Program-made: the position numbers and the translations under genes
The notes under the pieces: model-generated
What the model was told of the DNA's origin: nothing
The model's database searches: none
Seen by the model: the letters and a program-made list of their open reading frames with translations, nothing else
Assembly (NCBI RefSeq): GCF_022346995.1
Contig: NZ_JAKRNM010000005.1
Span: forward strand, 310,001 to 374,000
DNA from: Paenibacillus sp. ACRRY
GTDB lineage: Bacteria; Bacillota; Bacilli; Paenibacillales; Paenibacillaceae
DNA: 64,000 nucleotides
Direction: 5' to 3'
Shown: positions 50,546 to 60,031 of the stretch, piece after piece
Layout: the number at the start of each line of letters is the position of its first letter
Position numbering within the stretch: the first letter of the stretch is position 1

Positions 50546-52030
50546 ATGGATAGAACGACAAATGAGCTTCTAATAGAGGCAGACATCACTTCTCTACAGT
50601 CCGCGATGGAATCCGAATTGTTATCGTCAGAGGTCTGCGTTCGTTGGTATTTGGAGCGAATTGCGAGGCTCGACCCTAAACTGAATTCGGTACTCGAAGT
50701 CAATCCGGACGCGATAGAGGAAGCTATTGCGCTTGACGCGGAGCGGAGGGAACAGGGAGTGCGCGGACCGCTTCATGGTATCCCCATCCTGCTCAAGGAT
50801 AATATCGATACAGGAGATCACATGCATACCAGTGCGGGTTCGGTCGCGCTAGCAGAACATATTGCACAGTCAGATTCAATGGTGGCTGCACAGTTAAGAG
50901 CGGCCGGAGCCGTATTTATTGGAAAGGCAAACATGACGGAATGGGCAAACTTCATGTCGAGCACCATGTGGTCCGGATATAGCTCAAGGGGCGGACAGAC
51001 CTTGAATCCATACGGTCCTGGAGAGCTGTTCGTTGGGGGTTCGAGTTCGGGCTCCGCAGCAGCCGTAGCTGCTAATCTGTGTACCGCCGCCATAGGTACA
51101 GAAACATCAGGTTCAATTATTAGTCCAGCCTCGCAAAACAGCCTTGTTGGCCTTAAGCCGACGATCGGTCTGGTCAGTCGTACAGGGATTATCCCCATTG
51201 CCTATAGCCAGGATTCAGCCGGCCCGATGACGCGTTCGGTCAGAGATGCTGCAATTTTGCTTGGTGCGATGACTGCAGTGGATCCGGATGATGCTGTGAT
51301 GCATGAGAACGGAAGGAAAGCTTATACAGATTATACGCCCTTTCTGGATGCAAATGGACTGCGAGGCGCAAGAATTGGCGTTCCGCGATTCTACTATAAG
51401 GATCTGGATGAAGCACGTGCAGCAGTTATCGAACGAGCTATCCGTGTATGTAGAGAACAGGGCGCAATCATTATTGACCCGGTGTCATTGCCTTGTGAGA
51501 GTGCGAAGTGGGACTGGGACGTAATGCGATATGAATTTAAAAAAGGGTTAAATGACTATCTGGCCAAAGCCGGTTCTGGTGCTTACGTTCAAACGTTAGA
51601 TGAGCTTATCGCTTATAATGAGGCAAATGCTGATGTTGCGCTTAAATATGGACAAGATACGCTGATCTGGTCGAATGAAACAAGTGGTATCTTGTCTGAA
51701 CCGGAGTATGCCGAGAGTCTGCAGCTTAATCGTCAGCTTTCCCGGGACGAAGGTATTGACTATGCAATCCGTGAGAATGAGTTAGATGCGCTAATATTTC
51801 TGGGTAACGAGGAAGGACTCGATTTGTCTGCACGCGCGGGTTATCCTGTAATTACCGTTCCGGGCGAATACGTTGACACAGGCATCGTTGGTGAAGATGG
51901 ATACACGACCAAAGGGCCACAGGGAATTACATTTGTCGGAACTGCCTACAGCGAGCCTGTCCTTTTTCGACTAGCTTACGCCTACGAACAAGCGACCAAC
52001 TATCGTTTCGCACCTAATGATGAGCTCTAA
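50546..52030 (+). CDS. amidase-signature family hydrolase
   Basis: 494 residues, ATG behind AAAAGGAGAG. The Ser-cisSer-Lys triad is visible: Lys84 in ILLKDNID, the Gly/Ser-rich stretch GGSSSGSAAAVAANL (cis-Ser near 168), and nucleophile Ser190 in GTETSGSIISPAS. NMTEWANFMSS and SVRDAAILLGAM are also typical. It is not GatA: no gatB/gatC neighbours. It cleaves a C-N amide bond of unknown substrate. Monocistronic, ending in a good terminator. Confidence 0.9.
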   Translation: MDRTTNELLIEADITSLQSAMESELLSSEVCVRWYLERIARLDPKLNSVLEVNPDAIEEAIALDAERREQGVRGPLHGIPILLKDNIDTGDHMHTSAGSVALAEHIAQSDSMVAAQLRAAGAVFIGKANMTEWANFMSSTMWSGYSSRGGQTLNPYGPGELFVGGSSSGSAAAVAANLCTAAIGTETSGSIISPASQNSLVGLKPTIGLVSRTGIIPIAYSQDSAGPMTRSVRDAAILLGAMTAVDPDDAVMHENGRKAYTDYTPFLDANGLRGARIGVPRFYYKDLDEARAAVIERAIRVCREQGAIIIDPVSLPCESAKWDWDVMRYEFKKGLNDYLAKAGSGAYVQTLDELIAYNEANADVALKYGQDTLIWSNETSGILSEPEYAESLQLNRQLSRDEGIDYAIRENELDALIFLGNEEGLDLSARAGYPVITVPGEYVDTGIVGEDGYTTKGPQGITFVGTAYSEPVLFRLAYAYEQATNYRFAPNDEL

Positions 52031-52091
52031 TCTGTTTATCAAAAACCATACGTAAAATATCTGAAATGTACAGTACAGTTAAACACTATAG

Positions 52092-52118
52092 ACGGTAACC
52101 ACCACTGGTTGCCGTTTT
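52092..52118 (+). terminator. amidase gene terminator
   Basis: ACGGTAACCA / TGGTTGCCGT, a perfect 10-bp stem with a four-base loop, then TTTA, 60 bases after the stop. Confidence 0.88.
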
Positions 52119-52211
52119 ATTGATTAACGAGACTAGTGAGAGTTAGATATTATCAGGTAAGCTGATGAGATTCATTGAAAAGTGTTATGTTTAATATTTC
52201 CATTAGTGTGA

Positions 52212-52252
52212 TATGATCCCCTTAATCCTAGTACTCATACCAGATTAAGGGG
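52212..52252 (+). promoter_or_regulatory. promoter and 10-bp dyad at the start of the acyl-CoA ligase gene
   Basis: Extended -10 TGATATGAT (52209-52217). CCCCTTAATC (52218-52227) and GATTAAGGGG (52243-52252) form a perfect inverted repeat whose right arm contains the ribosome site. Transcription should start near 52224, inside the left arm, so a repressor operator is more likely than an RNA hairpin. Confidence 0.6.
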
Positions 52253-52259
52253 AGGTATC

Positions 52260-53828
52260 ATGTTTCTATTTGAACGACTACCTGAGGCAGCACGATTGTT
52301 TTCTAATGCCCCTGCACTTAGGCGGCATGGACATTCTATCACATATGGTGAGCTGCATCATCTTGTTGAAAAACTTGGGCGTGCCTTCTATGCTAATGGT
52401 CTTCGGCCGGGAGATCGTCTTGCTTTTCTCGGGGATCCAGATCCTCAACTGGTTGTTTCCCTTTATGCAGCCGTTGAAGTGGGTGCGATACCAACAGCGA
52501 TTTCACCATTACTAAGTGTCCCAGAGATTGCAGCCATTCTTGAAGACGCTGAACCCAAATTCCTAGTTCATGATAATTCTTCGGCTGATGCAGCATATTC
52601 CGCTGTAAAACCTCTCTCGAGACCTCCAATCCTTTATTCTACTGAAGAAAGTTCAGTTTCTAGTTCGATGACAGCTATTTTACATCAGGATCTAGCACCT
52701 ATTCCTGCTGAGACCATTGACCATCAATTGGATGATATCGCTGTATTGATTTATACAGGAGGAACAACAGGCAGACCCAAAGGAGTAATGCATTCACATC
52801 GTGGTATGTCTGCTTGGAACCAGTTTACACCCAGTAATGGTTTTGGATATGACAAAGATCGCCGAGTGTTGGTACTTAATCTTTCACACCTTGTTGGCCA
52901 ATTCCAACTATGGGCGACGATGGCTGCTGGAGGCTGTCTGGTCTTTCTTGATGAGTATCCGGCTAATATCCAGCATATCGTTGAGACAGTGGATCGCGAA
53001 CAAATCTCACATCTAAGCACGGTCGGGCAATTGCTGCGTGACTTGACCAATGAGGTAATCGCTACGGGTAGGGATTTACCAAGTCTTAAAGTCATTGGGT
53101 GTGGCGGATCAGTCATATCACCAGAGACTCTTAAGAAAGCGGTCGAACATTTCACAGAGGCATTGATCGTCAACAACTACTCCCAAGCAGAATGTGGTAT
53201 GGCAATTAGTCGACTACTACCTGTACATCATATGGATAATCTAATGGTTCTACGATCAGTAGGCCGTCCTAACGACCTAACTGCTCAAGGAGAAAAAGCT
53301 TTTCAGGTACGGATCGTTACTCAAGATGGACAAGATGCAGCAGAAAATGAGTCTGGCGAAATTGTAGTTCGTGGAGCCCAAACGATGTTGGGGTATTGGC
53401 GTCAACCAGAGACCACAAATGAAATTAAAAGAAATGGATGGATTCACACCGGGGATGTTGGTTGTCTTGATGGTGAGGGATATCTGTATGTATTAGATCG
53501 TCTTAAGGATATGGTCATCATCAACGGTTCCAATGTGTTCTGCCCTGAAGTGGAACAAGTATTAGTAGGTCATGCACAGGTTAAGGACGTGGCGGTTATC
53601 GGAATCCCTCTCCCCAGTGAAGGGGAGGAACTTGTAGCTTGCATTGTTCTACGTGACGGGGCGAGTCTGAAGATGGAACAATTGTGGGAGTTTTGTAAAC
53701 TTAGGCTAGCACAACATAAATGGCCAACAAAGATCTACATTCTCGATTCTCTGCCTCGAACTGCTGTGGATAAAGTAGACAAAAAAAGTTTGCGCATACA
53801 GTTGTCCTTATTGCGAAAATTTAATTGA
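52260..53828 (+). CDS. AMP-forming acyl-CoA ligase / adenylate-forming enzyme
   Basis: 522 residues. ATP loop YTGGTTGRPKGVMHSH (about 166-181), NNYSQAECG, then WIHTGDVGCLDGEGYLYVLDRLKDMVI, the hinge region with Asp and Arg. The C-terminal catalytic Lys lies near PRTAVDKVDKKSL. It joins a carboxylic acid to CoA via an acyl-AMP. The acid is unknown. It is monocistronic without a carrier protein or dehydrogenase beside it. Confidence 0.9.
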   Translation: MFLFERLPEAARLFSNAPALRRHGHSITYGELHHLVEKLGRAFYANGLRPGDRLAFLGDPDPQLVVSLYAAVEVGAIPTAISPLLSVPEIAAILEDAEPKFLVHDNSSADAAYSAVKPLSRPPILYSTEESSVSSSMTAILHQDLAPIPAETIDHQLDDIAVLIYTGGTTGRPKGVMHSHRGMSAWNQFTPSNGFGYDKDRRVLVLNLSHLVGQFQLWATMAAGGCLVFLDEYPANIQHIVETVDREQISHLSTVGQLLRDLTNEVIATGRDLPSLKVIGCGGSVISPETLKKAVEHFTEALIVNNYSQAECGMAISRLLPVHHMDNLMVLRSVGRPNDLTAQGEKAFQVRIVTQDGQDAAENESGEIVVRGAQTMLGYWRQPETTNEIKRNGWIHTGDVGCLDGEGYLYVLDRLKDMVIINGSNVFCPEVEQVLVGHAQVKDVAVIGIPLPSEGEELVACIVLRDGASLKMEQLWEFCKLRLAQHKWPTKIYILDSLPRTAVDKVDKKSLRIQLSLLRKFN

Positions 53829-53890
53829 AAAACAGAGGCAAACAGCAACACCATCTAGAAGAGGAAGCTACTTCTGATATATAAAAGTTT

Positions 53891-53926
53891 AGGGCGGGCA
53901 TTCACCAACGTGGATGCTCGCCCTTT
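53891..53926 (+). terminator. acyl-CoA ligase terminator
   Basis: AGGGCGGGCAT pairs with ATGCTCGCCCT (one G-T pair), followed by TTCT. Confidence 0.82.
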
Positions 53927-53996
53927 CTATGTTCAGAATATGTTCAACTCTGCCCTGTATAATCGACGTTAGAATTTTTCGATATGAGGTGGTTCG

Positions 53997-56027
53997 TTGT
54001 TAATCGGTGTATATCGCAAAAACGACCCTCTGCATACGTTGCCCGAGAGACGCATTAGCGAGCTTGTTGCAGAGGGATGGAGGCAGGGCGTGGACGTATT
54101 TTTCTTTGACGCCAGCAGTATTGATATGGAGCAGGAAAGCATCAAAGGCAAATTTCAGATAGGAGATTCCTGGATGGAGAAAAGGGTGCCCCTGCCGGAT
54201 GTTATCTTGAACGAAGCACCTGATCCGGTTGAGCGTAGACCTGAGAGCGAGAATTGGCTGCGCCGCAGAGTTCCCTTTACGACATTTCTGATCCATGGCA
54301 AGTACGAGATTCAGCAGAAACTGGAGACTCATTTCCAAGAACATATGGTGCCAACCGAGAGGCTGCTTGATCTGAACGGACTGCTGGCATTTTTGGATAA
54401 ACATCATGAGGTTATAGTCAAGCCCGATCAAGGCTGTAGAGGTAATTCCATTTTTACTGTGAAGAAAGATGATCAGAATTACATATGCCGTCAGCATGCT
54501 ACAGAGCGTCAGCTGGACTATTCTGCTCTGGAGAAGCATCTGCAGGATGTTCTGGCACAAGGTCCATGTATTATGCAGCCGTATGTTCCTTCAATTAATG
54601 AAATGCAGGAGGTCGTGGACTTCCGAGTACATATTCAGCGTAATGGTACAGGAGGGTTGGTGCCAACCAAGGTGTACCCTAGAATTGGGGCTCCGAATTC
54701 CGTCATTAGCAATCTAAGCAAAGGCGGCCGTACCGCGGATGCGAGAAATGTATTGCAACAGTTGCTCTCAGATGACACAGATCTGAAGATCCGAGAAATG
54801 GAACGGCTGTCGATTCGTATGGCAGAGGAAATCAATCGTTCGTATTCCTTTCTGATTGATGAGCTAGGCATGGATTTTATCGTGACACTCGATGGCAAGT
54901 TATTGTTTTTGGAAGCCAATATAAGTCCTCAAACGAGGTTTCATGAACGAGAGCGCGCTGCAAATGCGATTGCATATGCACAATATGTGGCCAGAGCAGG
55001 TCGCATGGTGCCAAGTCCCGTTGTCGCCATGCTGACCGCTGACCCAGCAGACAAACCGCTCGCAGCTGCCTGCGCTTATGCGGCGAAGTGGAATGATGCT
55101 GAGTTCTATTATTTTGGCCCAACAGACGTGCATGCGGAATGGCGGTTTATTAAAGGATACGTCTACCAGAATGAAGAGTGGGAAGCAAGGTACTGTCCTT
55201 TTCCGAATGTGGTCTATGACCGACTGAAGGAGCGTGGGAATGCGGATTTTGGTAACGTCTACGCTGCCTTGAGACATGTACCTTTCACGGATGAACGAAA
55301 AGGAGGTTCCTTCAGCAAGAAAAACATATATGAAATGATACAAATGGATCCAGAGTTATCGGATCATCTTATCCCTTATCAAGCAGTGAAACACAGCGAC
55401 GAGGTTTTGGCTTTTATAGACATGCATGGTACCTCTGTCATCAAGCCCTCTCTGGGCTCGTTTGGCGAGGACATACTCATTGTTCAGCGGGAAAGGGGTG
55501 GTTACGCTGTTAAGGATCAGCAGCATATCCGCCTAATGAGTGAGAAGGAATTTACCGAATTGATCACGATGATCGCAGCGAAGAACAGTCACCTTATTCA
55601 AACGTTTATTCGAAGTGAAACTCAGAATGGACTGCCTTTCCATATAAGGCTTCATCTTGTTCGTAATGGAGAAGGAGAATGGTCATTCATATCCGCATTT
55701 CCCTTTTTGTCCACACAAAGTGACCATAAGGTCGTCAACCATCCGGGATCTCTGCGTGCGTTTACTACCTGGGACTGGCTCTCTAGGCATGAGTATCCCG
55801 ATAGGCAAGAAGCGATGTTTGCCACACTTCAACGGCTCGCATTGAGAATGGCAGATTATGTTGCCGCCAATATATCGGAACGAATTTGTGAGTTAGGGAT
55901 TGATGTCGGAATCGACCCGTTGTGCAAAGTATGGTTATTTGAAGTGAATATGAACAAAATTGGATCAACACATAGAGAGTTTGAAGTTGCGCAGAGCATG
56001 ATCCCATTTGCCCTTTCTTTGCAATGA
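53997..56027 (+). CDS. double YheC/YheD-type ATP-grasp protein (tandem fusion)
   Basis: 676 residues, TTG start with AGGTGG just before. Two YheC/YheD-like units are fused. In the first (about 1-330) are IVKPDQGCRGNSIF, VVDFRVHIQRNGTGG and DELGMDFIVTLDGKLLFLEAN. In the second (about 345-676) are VIKPSLGSFGEDIL, PFHIRLHLVRNGEGEW and ELGIDVGIDPLCKVWLFEVN. Both ATP-grasp loops and both metal-binding ends look intact, so both halves may be active. Single YheC/YheD genes cluster at the left edge of the window. The N-terminal beta domain is missing from each half. Function probably spore-surface related, by homology only. Confidence 0.85.
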   Translation: MLIGVYRKNDPLHTLPERRISELVAEGWRQGVDVFFFDASSIDMEQESIKGKFQIGDSWMEKRVPLPDVILNEAPDPVERRPESENWLRRRVPFTTFLIHGKYEIQQKLETHFQEHMVPTERLLDLNGLLAFLDKHHEVIVKPDQGCRGNSIFTVKKDDQNYICRQHATERQLDYSALEKHLQDVLAQGPCIMQPYVPSINEMQEVVDFRVHIQRNGTGGLVPTKVYPRIGAPNSVISNLSKGGRTADARNVLQQLLSDDTDLKIREMERLSIRMAEEINRSYSFLIDELGMDFIVTLDGKLLFLEANISPQTRFHERERAANAIAYAQYVARAGRMVPSPVVAMLTADPADKPLAAACAYAAKWNDAEFYYFGPTDVHAEWRFIKGYVYQNEEWEARYCPFPNVVYDRLKERGNADFGNVYAALRHVPFTDERKGGSFSKKNIYEMIQMDPELSDHLIPYQAVKHSDEVLAFIDMHGTSVIKPSLGSFGEDILIVQRERGGYAVKDQQHIRLMSEKEFTELITMIAAKNSHLIQTFIRSETQNGLPFHIRLHLVRNGEGEWSFISAFPFLSTQSDHKVVNHPGSLRAFTTWDWLSRHEYPDRQEAMFATLQRLALRMADYVAANISERICELGIDVGIDPLCKVWLFEVNMNKIGSTHREFEVAQSMIPFALSLQ

Positions 56028-56229
56028 ATCTTCAATTTGAATCCCAATTAAATACATACCCCGCAAGCGTAAGAGGCATTCTAACCAAATTACGTTAAGG
56101 CTATCTTTTGTCTTTTGGACTAGAGATGGCTTTTTGCTTTTGAATCTCAACCATAACATAGGAATTCACCACTTTTTCGAATCTCGTGATAGAATATACC
56201 TTTGAAATTGCAGAAAGAGGTCAATTGCC

Positions 56230-57054
56230 ATGATGGACATAGATGAAATAGCCGAAATGTTTGCAAGAGAGTCATTTGAAATACAAAGCGTGAATCGTTT
56301 GGTTTTGCAGCCCCAAAGTATACTGCGTGAATTCAGAACCATGCACCATGGGTTCCTTTTTGTTATTCGTGGAGAAGCCAGAATGGAGGTGGATGGTATG
56401 GTATACGACTTAAAACCCGGAACGGTATTTCATGCAGCTCCTGGCATGCAGTTGGACTCCCGGATCATTGGTCAATCTGAGCTCGAATATTATACGCTCT
56501 TTTATCGTTTCGACAGAATGATAGGGGACTACGGTTACCAGGCATATACCTCACATTTCAAAATGGAAGCTGGTGCAGATCCGAGGGTTGTTGAGTTGTT
56601 AATGCTGCTGCAGGAACATGCGTATGCACAAGATGGGATTGGAAAGCTCCGGGTGAAGGAATTGTTTCTGGGGATTATGGTTCAGATTCTGACAGGATAC
56701 CGGCAGCGGGAACATGCAGATTCACCGGGTGAGCAGGTGATTAGGGAAGCTGTATCCTATATTCATGGACATTACATGAACCCTCTGACGTTGAATGAGT
56801 TAGCAGCCTTACATGCAATGAGTTCCAAACGGTTTTCTTATTATTTTTACAAATATACAGGACTTCGCCCAATTGACTATGTCATTCAATACCGTATGGA
56901 AAGGGCCAGAGAACTGCTGCAGACAGGAAATTATCTTATCCGTGATGTAGCGACCAGTGTTGGTTATACCAACCCGCTCTATTTCAGCAGAGTCTTTAAG
57001 AATAAGTTTGGCGTATCTCCCTCGGCTTTTACCCCCAATTGGAATAAAGGCTAA
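56230..57054 (+). CDS. AraC-family regulator with cupin sensor domain
   Basis: 274 residues, ATG behind AAAGAGGT. N-terminal AraC-type cupin (about 20-150, GFLFVIRGEARMEVDGMVYDLKPG) and two HTH motifs at the C-terminus (LTLNELAALHAMSSKRFSYYFYKYTG; IRDVATSVGYTNPLYFSRVFKNKFGVSPS). Such regulators bind sugars, siderophores or other small ligands. It lies just before a Fur box and a ferredoxin reductase gene, hinting at iron, but the regulator itself lacks a Fur box. Confidence 0.88.
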   Translation: MMDIDEIAEMFARESFEIQSVNRLVLQPQSILREFRTMHHGFLFVIRGEARMEVDGMVYDLKPGTVFHAAPGMQLDSRIIGQSELEYYTLFYRFDRMIGDYGYQAYTSHFKMEAGADPRVVELLMLLQEHAYAQDGIGKLRVKELFLGIMVQILTGYRQREHADSPGEQVIREAVSYIHGHYMNPLTLNELAALHAMSSKRFSYYFYKYTGLRPIDYVIQYRMERARELLQTGNYLIRDVATSVGYTNPLYFSRVFKNKFGVSPSAFTPNWNKG

Positions 57055-57127
57055 TTCAATAATAATCCATATCCAATTCGTGATTTGTGCATTCGCATTT
57101 TCAAGCGTCCTTGCTATAGTATGTATT

Positions 57128-57146
57128 GATAATGAGAATCATTATT
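57128..57146 (+). promoter_or_regulatory. Fur box upstream of the ferredoxin-NADP reductase
   Basis: GATAATGAGAATCATTATT matches the 19-bp Fur consensus at 17 positions, about 62 bases before the reductase start. Confidence 0.85.
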
Positions 57147-57208
57147 ATATTGGTATTAATAAAACTCTTATTTAAAATACTCTTATACTGAAATGGGGCG
57201 CTAGTAGA

Positions 57209-58258
57209 ATGACCGATCATGAACTGTTTGATGTAACGATTATTGGCGGTGGACCTGCGGGATTATTTTCTGCTTTTTATAGCGGTTTGCGTGAGATGAA
57301 GACCAAAATTATTGAATTCCAGTCTTATCTGGGCGGGAAGGTACATGTGTATCCAGAGAAGATGATCTGGGATGTAGGTGGATTGGAACCCCTTCCCGGT
57401 GCACAGTTGATCAAGCAGATGGTGAAGCAAGGGCTAACGTTCCAGCCAGAGGTGGTTCTTGGGGAGAAGGTCACGTCCATCACCAAGGATGAACGAGGCT
57501 ACTTCGTACTGCACACGGCGTCGCAGGAGCTGCACTATTCCAAAACTGTGATTTTGGCAATTGGAGGAGGGATCCTGAAGCCGATTAAACTGGAGATTGA
57601 AGGTGCGGAACGATTCGAGGTTACGAACTTGCACTATACAGTCAAATCGCTGGCACGGTTTAAGGACAAAACGGTTCTCATCTCAGGCGGGGGAAATGCT
57701 GCAATCGATTGGGCAAACGAACTCGCCCTCATTGCCAAACAAGTGTATCTAACCTATCGGAAAGATACGCTGAAAGGCCATGAAGCTGAAATATCCCGGC
57801 TTGAGAGAAGTGCTGTTGAATGTCTGCTGAACACAACGATCGAGAAATTGGTGGCCACGGATGACCATCAAAAGATTGAAACCGTGGTGCTGAAACGAAA
57901 TGAGAACGGAGCATCGCTTGAACTGGCCGTGGATGAAGTCATAATTAATTATGGTTACGAACGTGATAAGGAATTGCTCGTGAATAGTCACATTAAGATT
58001 GATCTGAAGGATCATTGGATCGCCGGAACTTCAAACAGTGAAACATCCGTACCAGGCATTTATGCAGCAGGGGATATTTTGCACCATGAAGGTAAGCTTC
58101 ATTTGATTGCAGGAGCGTTCCAGGACGCAGCTAATGCTGTCAACAAAGCGAAACTGTATGTAGCGCCAGATGCCAATACGCAGGGGATGGTTTCCTCTCA
58201 CAATGAATTGTTCACGCAGAAAAACCGTGAGTTAATGAAGTATTTGTATACCAAATAG
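57209..58258 (+). CDS. ferredoxin-NADP(+) reductase, YumC/YcgT type
   Basis: 349 residues. FAD loop IIGGGPAGLFSAFYSG (about 11-26) and NADP loop VLISGGGNAAIDWA (about 156-169), with thioredoxin-reductase-like architecture but no CxxC. The FAD-binding end is GIYAAGDILHHEGKLHLIAGAFQDAANAV. It passes electrons from NADPH to ferredoxin or flavodoxin. A Fur box in front predicts induction in low iron; ycgT in B. subtilis is also Fur controlled. Followed by a two-way terminator. Confidence 0.92.
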   Translation: MTDHELFDVTIIGGGPAGLFSAFYSGLREMKTKIIEFQSYLGGKVHVYPEKMIWDVGGLEPLPGAQLIKQMVKQGLTFQPEVVLGEKVTSITKDERGYFVLHTASQELHYSKTVILAIGGGILKPIKLEIEGAERFEVTNLHYTVKSLARFKDKTVLISGGGNAAIDWANELALIAKQVYLTYRKDTLKGHEAEISRLERSAVECLLNTTIEKLVATDDHQKIETVVLKRNENGASLELAVDEVIINYGYERDKELLVNSHIKIDLKDHWIAGTSNSETSVPGIYAAGDILHHEGKLHLIAGAFQDAANAVNKAKLYVAPDANTQGMVSSHNELFTQKNRELMKYLYTK

Positions 58259-58305
58259 TAAGTCGAGGGATAAATATAGTAGCTCTGATAGCTTCTACAA
58301 GAAAA

Positions 58306-58343
58306 AAGCCGTTCCTAAAGTCAAATGACTTTGGGACGGCTTC
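58306..58343. terminator. bidirectional terminator after the ferredoxin reductase
   Basis: AAGCCGTTCCTAAAGTCA pairs with TGACTTTGGGACGGCTT (G-T pairs and one bulge); T runs occur in both directions, between convergent genes. Confidence 0.85.
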
Positions 58344-58404
58344 TTGTTGTTTATTAGGCCACAATGGAGCTTATAATCTCCATTAACGACCCCGAAATCT
58401 TATC

Positions 58405-58701
58405 TTAGTGTTTAACTGCTTCGCCAGCAAATACTTCCACGTTCATCGGTGCAGCCATGAATGCTGCAGCTTGTTGAACAAATCCTTGGAAATGAGCGCT
58501 TGCGTTGTGAGCAGCTGTAGCCGCTTCGTCTTTCCACAATTCGATCATGGTATACTGATGTTCTTGCTCAGTGCTTTTGTTCAGAACATAGCTGATGTTG
58601 CCTTCTTCATTGCGAGTTGCTGCAACGAGTTCTTTGGCTGCTGCCAGGAATGCTTGCTCTTGATCCGGTTTAATGGACAGGTGTGCGTGAATGATAATCA
58701 T
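58405..58701 (-). CDS. antibiotic-biosynthesis-monooxygenase (YgiN-like) domain protein
   Basis: 98 residues forming one dimeric ferredoxin-like domain: MIIIHAHLSIKPDQEQAFLAAAKELVAATRNEEGNISYVL, in pieces, then YTMIELWKDEAATAAHNAS with the typical H-x-S/H region AHFQGFV. Such cofactor-free proteins act on quinols or on heme. It is third on the strand after a MarR regulator and a nitroreductase, which points to quinone or electrophile detoxification. Confidence 0.85.
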   Translation of the reverse strand: MIIIHAHLSIKPDQEQAFLAAAKELVAATRNEEGNISYVLNKSTEQEHQYTMIELWKDEAATAAHNASAHFQGFVQQAAAFMAAPMNVEVFAGEAVKH

Positions 58702-58790
58702 GTGTGTTTACCTCCGTAATGTATATGAATGGTTTGATTGTTGCCAAAAGTTAATGGTGAGACAGTTCAATGAAAATTGTGATACGTCAA

Positions 58791-59441
58791 TTATGCCCAA
58801 GTTGTAATCGTATCAACTGGCAGACGGTAGGATGGATGACCCTCTTTGGCTGATTTACCCATGGAGATCAGCATCACTGGTTGATAGCGTTCTTTGTCCA
58901 TACCGAACGCTTCAGCGATTTGATCTTTTTCATAACCGCCAATAGGGTTTGTATCATAACCGTGCGCACGGGCTACTAGCATTAATTGCATGGAAACCAG
59001 ACCTGCATCAATCAGGTTGACATCGCGAAGAGCGGATTGCGGCATAACATTATAATAAGGCATTACTTTGCCCAGCTGCATATCTTTAACTTCTTGTGGC
59101 ATATAACCAAGCTCTACCGCTTTACTGAAAATTTCTTCCATGTATTCGATGTTGTTCATGTCAACAAATACACCAATGACTGCAGAAGAAGTCAACACCT
59201 GATTCTGATTGAATCTGGCAAGAGGAGCAAGCTTCTCTTTACCTTCAGCTGTGTCCACAACCAGGAAGCGCCAAGGCTGCAGGTTGATGGAGGATGGGGC
59301 ACGTGAAGCTTCAGCCAGAATCTCGGTCATCTCTTCACGGCTGATTTTTACCTCTGGATCATAAAGTTTAACGGAACGACGGCCGTAAGTGATTTCGTTA
59401 AAATCGTTTGTTTTTTGAAATGTACTTTGAAAGGTACTCAT
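58791..59441 (-). CDS. nitroreductase-family flavoprotein
   Basis: 216 residues, ATG behind GAGGAGAGAT. FMN-binding YGRRSVKLYDPEVKI near the N-terminus, EASRAPSSINLQPWRFLVVDT, and GGYEKDQIAEAFGMDKERYQPVMLISMGK near the C-terminus. It reduces quinones or nitroaromatics with NAD(P)H. It begins 30 bases after the marR stop, so the two are one operon, and is followed by the YgiN-like gene after 90 bases. Confidence 0.9.
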   Translation of the reverse strand: MSTFQSTFQKTNDFNEITYGRRSVKLYDPEVKISREEMTEILAEASRAPSSINLQPWRFLVVDTAEGKEKLAPLARFNQNQVLTSSAVIGVFVDMNNIEYMEEIFSKAVELGYMPQEVKDMQLGKVMPYYNVMPQSALRDVNLIDAGLVSMQLMLVARAHGYDTNPIGGYEKDQIAEAFGMDKERYQPVMLISMGKSAKEGHPSYRLPVDTITTWA

Positions 59442-59471
59442 TCAGTGGATCTCTCCTCTATATATAAGGTA

Positions 59472-59891
59472 TCAAAAATTGTGCTGCATGCGTTCCAGAT
59501 AACTCGCAAGGTCCTGGATTTCATCTTCATTGAAATCATGTAGTATCTGATGAATGAAATTTTTCTTCTCTACTTTGTAACCCTCAATATGTTTCCGGCC
59601 ATCATCGGTCAGACGAACAAAGGTGACCCGGTTATCTTCCGGATTTTTACGTCTGCTCACCATGCCGTCAGCTTCGAGCTGCTTCAAGTGGCGGGTGATG
59701 GCGGCACTGTCGATATTGATGATTTTTTGCAGCATCGATTGGTTAATCTCGTCGACCTGGTCCAACTCATACAAAATCTCAAAGCGAGATGAACTGATTC
59801 CTGTGCACCGCTCGAACTTCGGGCTGATTTTGTTGCCAAGTGCATTAAGCAGATTGATAATCTGCTCTTCTTTTGAAACGATACGTGTCAT
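59472..59891 (-). CDS. MarR-family regulator
   Basis: 139 residues, ATG behind GGGAGG. Winged helix (about 50-100, NQSMLQKIINIDSAAITRHLKQLEADGMVSRRKNPEDNRVTFVRLTDDG). A single Cys near residue 28 (FERCTGISSS) could sense oxidants. First gene of the operon with the nitroreductase and monooxygenase; likely represses it via dyads upstream. Confidence 0.9.
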   Translation of the reverse strand: MTRIVSKEEQIINLLNALGNKISPKFERCTGISSSRFEILYELDQVDEINQSMLQKIINIDSAAITRHLKQLEADGMVSRRKNPEDNRVTFVRLTDDGRKHIEGYKVEKKNFIHQILHDFNEDEIQDLASYLERMQHNF

Positions 59892-60002
59892 GACTAGACC
59901 TCCCGGGTGAATCTGGACATGAACAACGGCTTATGTTCACACAATCCGATTGTGGCCTTTTTACGATGCCAATATTGATAAAAAATAATGGATGCCTCAA
60001 CA

Positions 60003-60031
60003 ATTGATATGTCAATCATTGATCGCTCAAT
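60003..60031. promoter_or_regulatory. tandem dyads, probable MarR operators
   Basis: ATTGATATGTCAAT (60003-60016) and ATTGATCGCTCAAT (60018-60031) are both ATTGA-N4-TCAAT, centres 15 bp apart. The first overlaps a reverse-strand TTGACA. A third dyad, CACAAT-CCG-ATTGTG, is at 59940-59954 in the leader. All lie upstream of marR. Confidence 0.55.
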
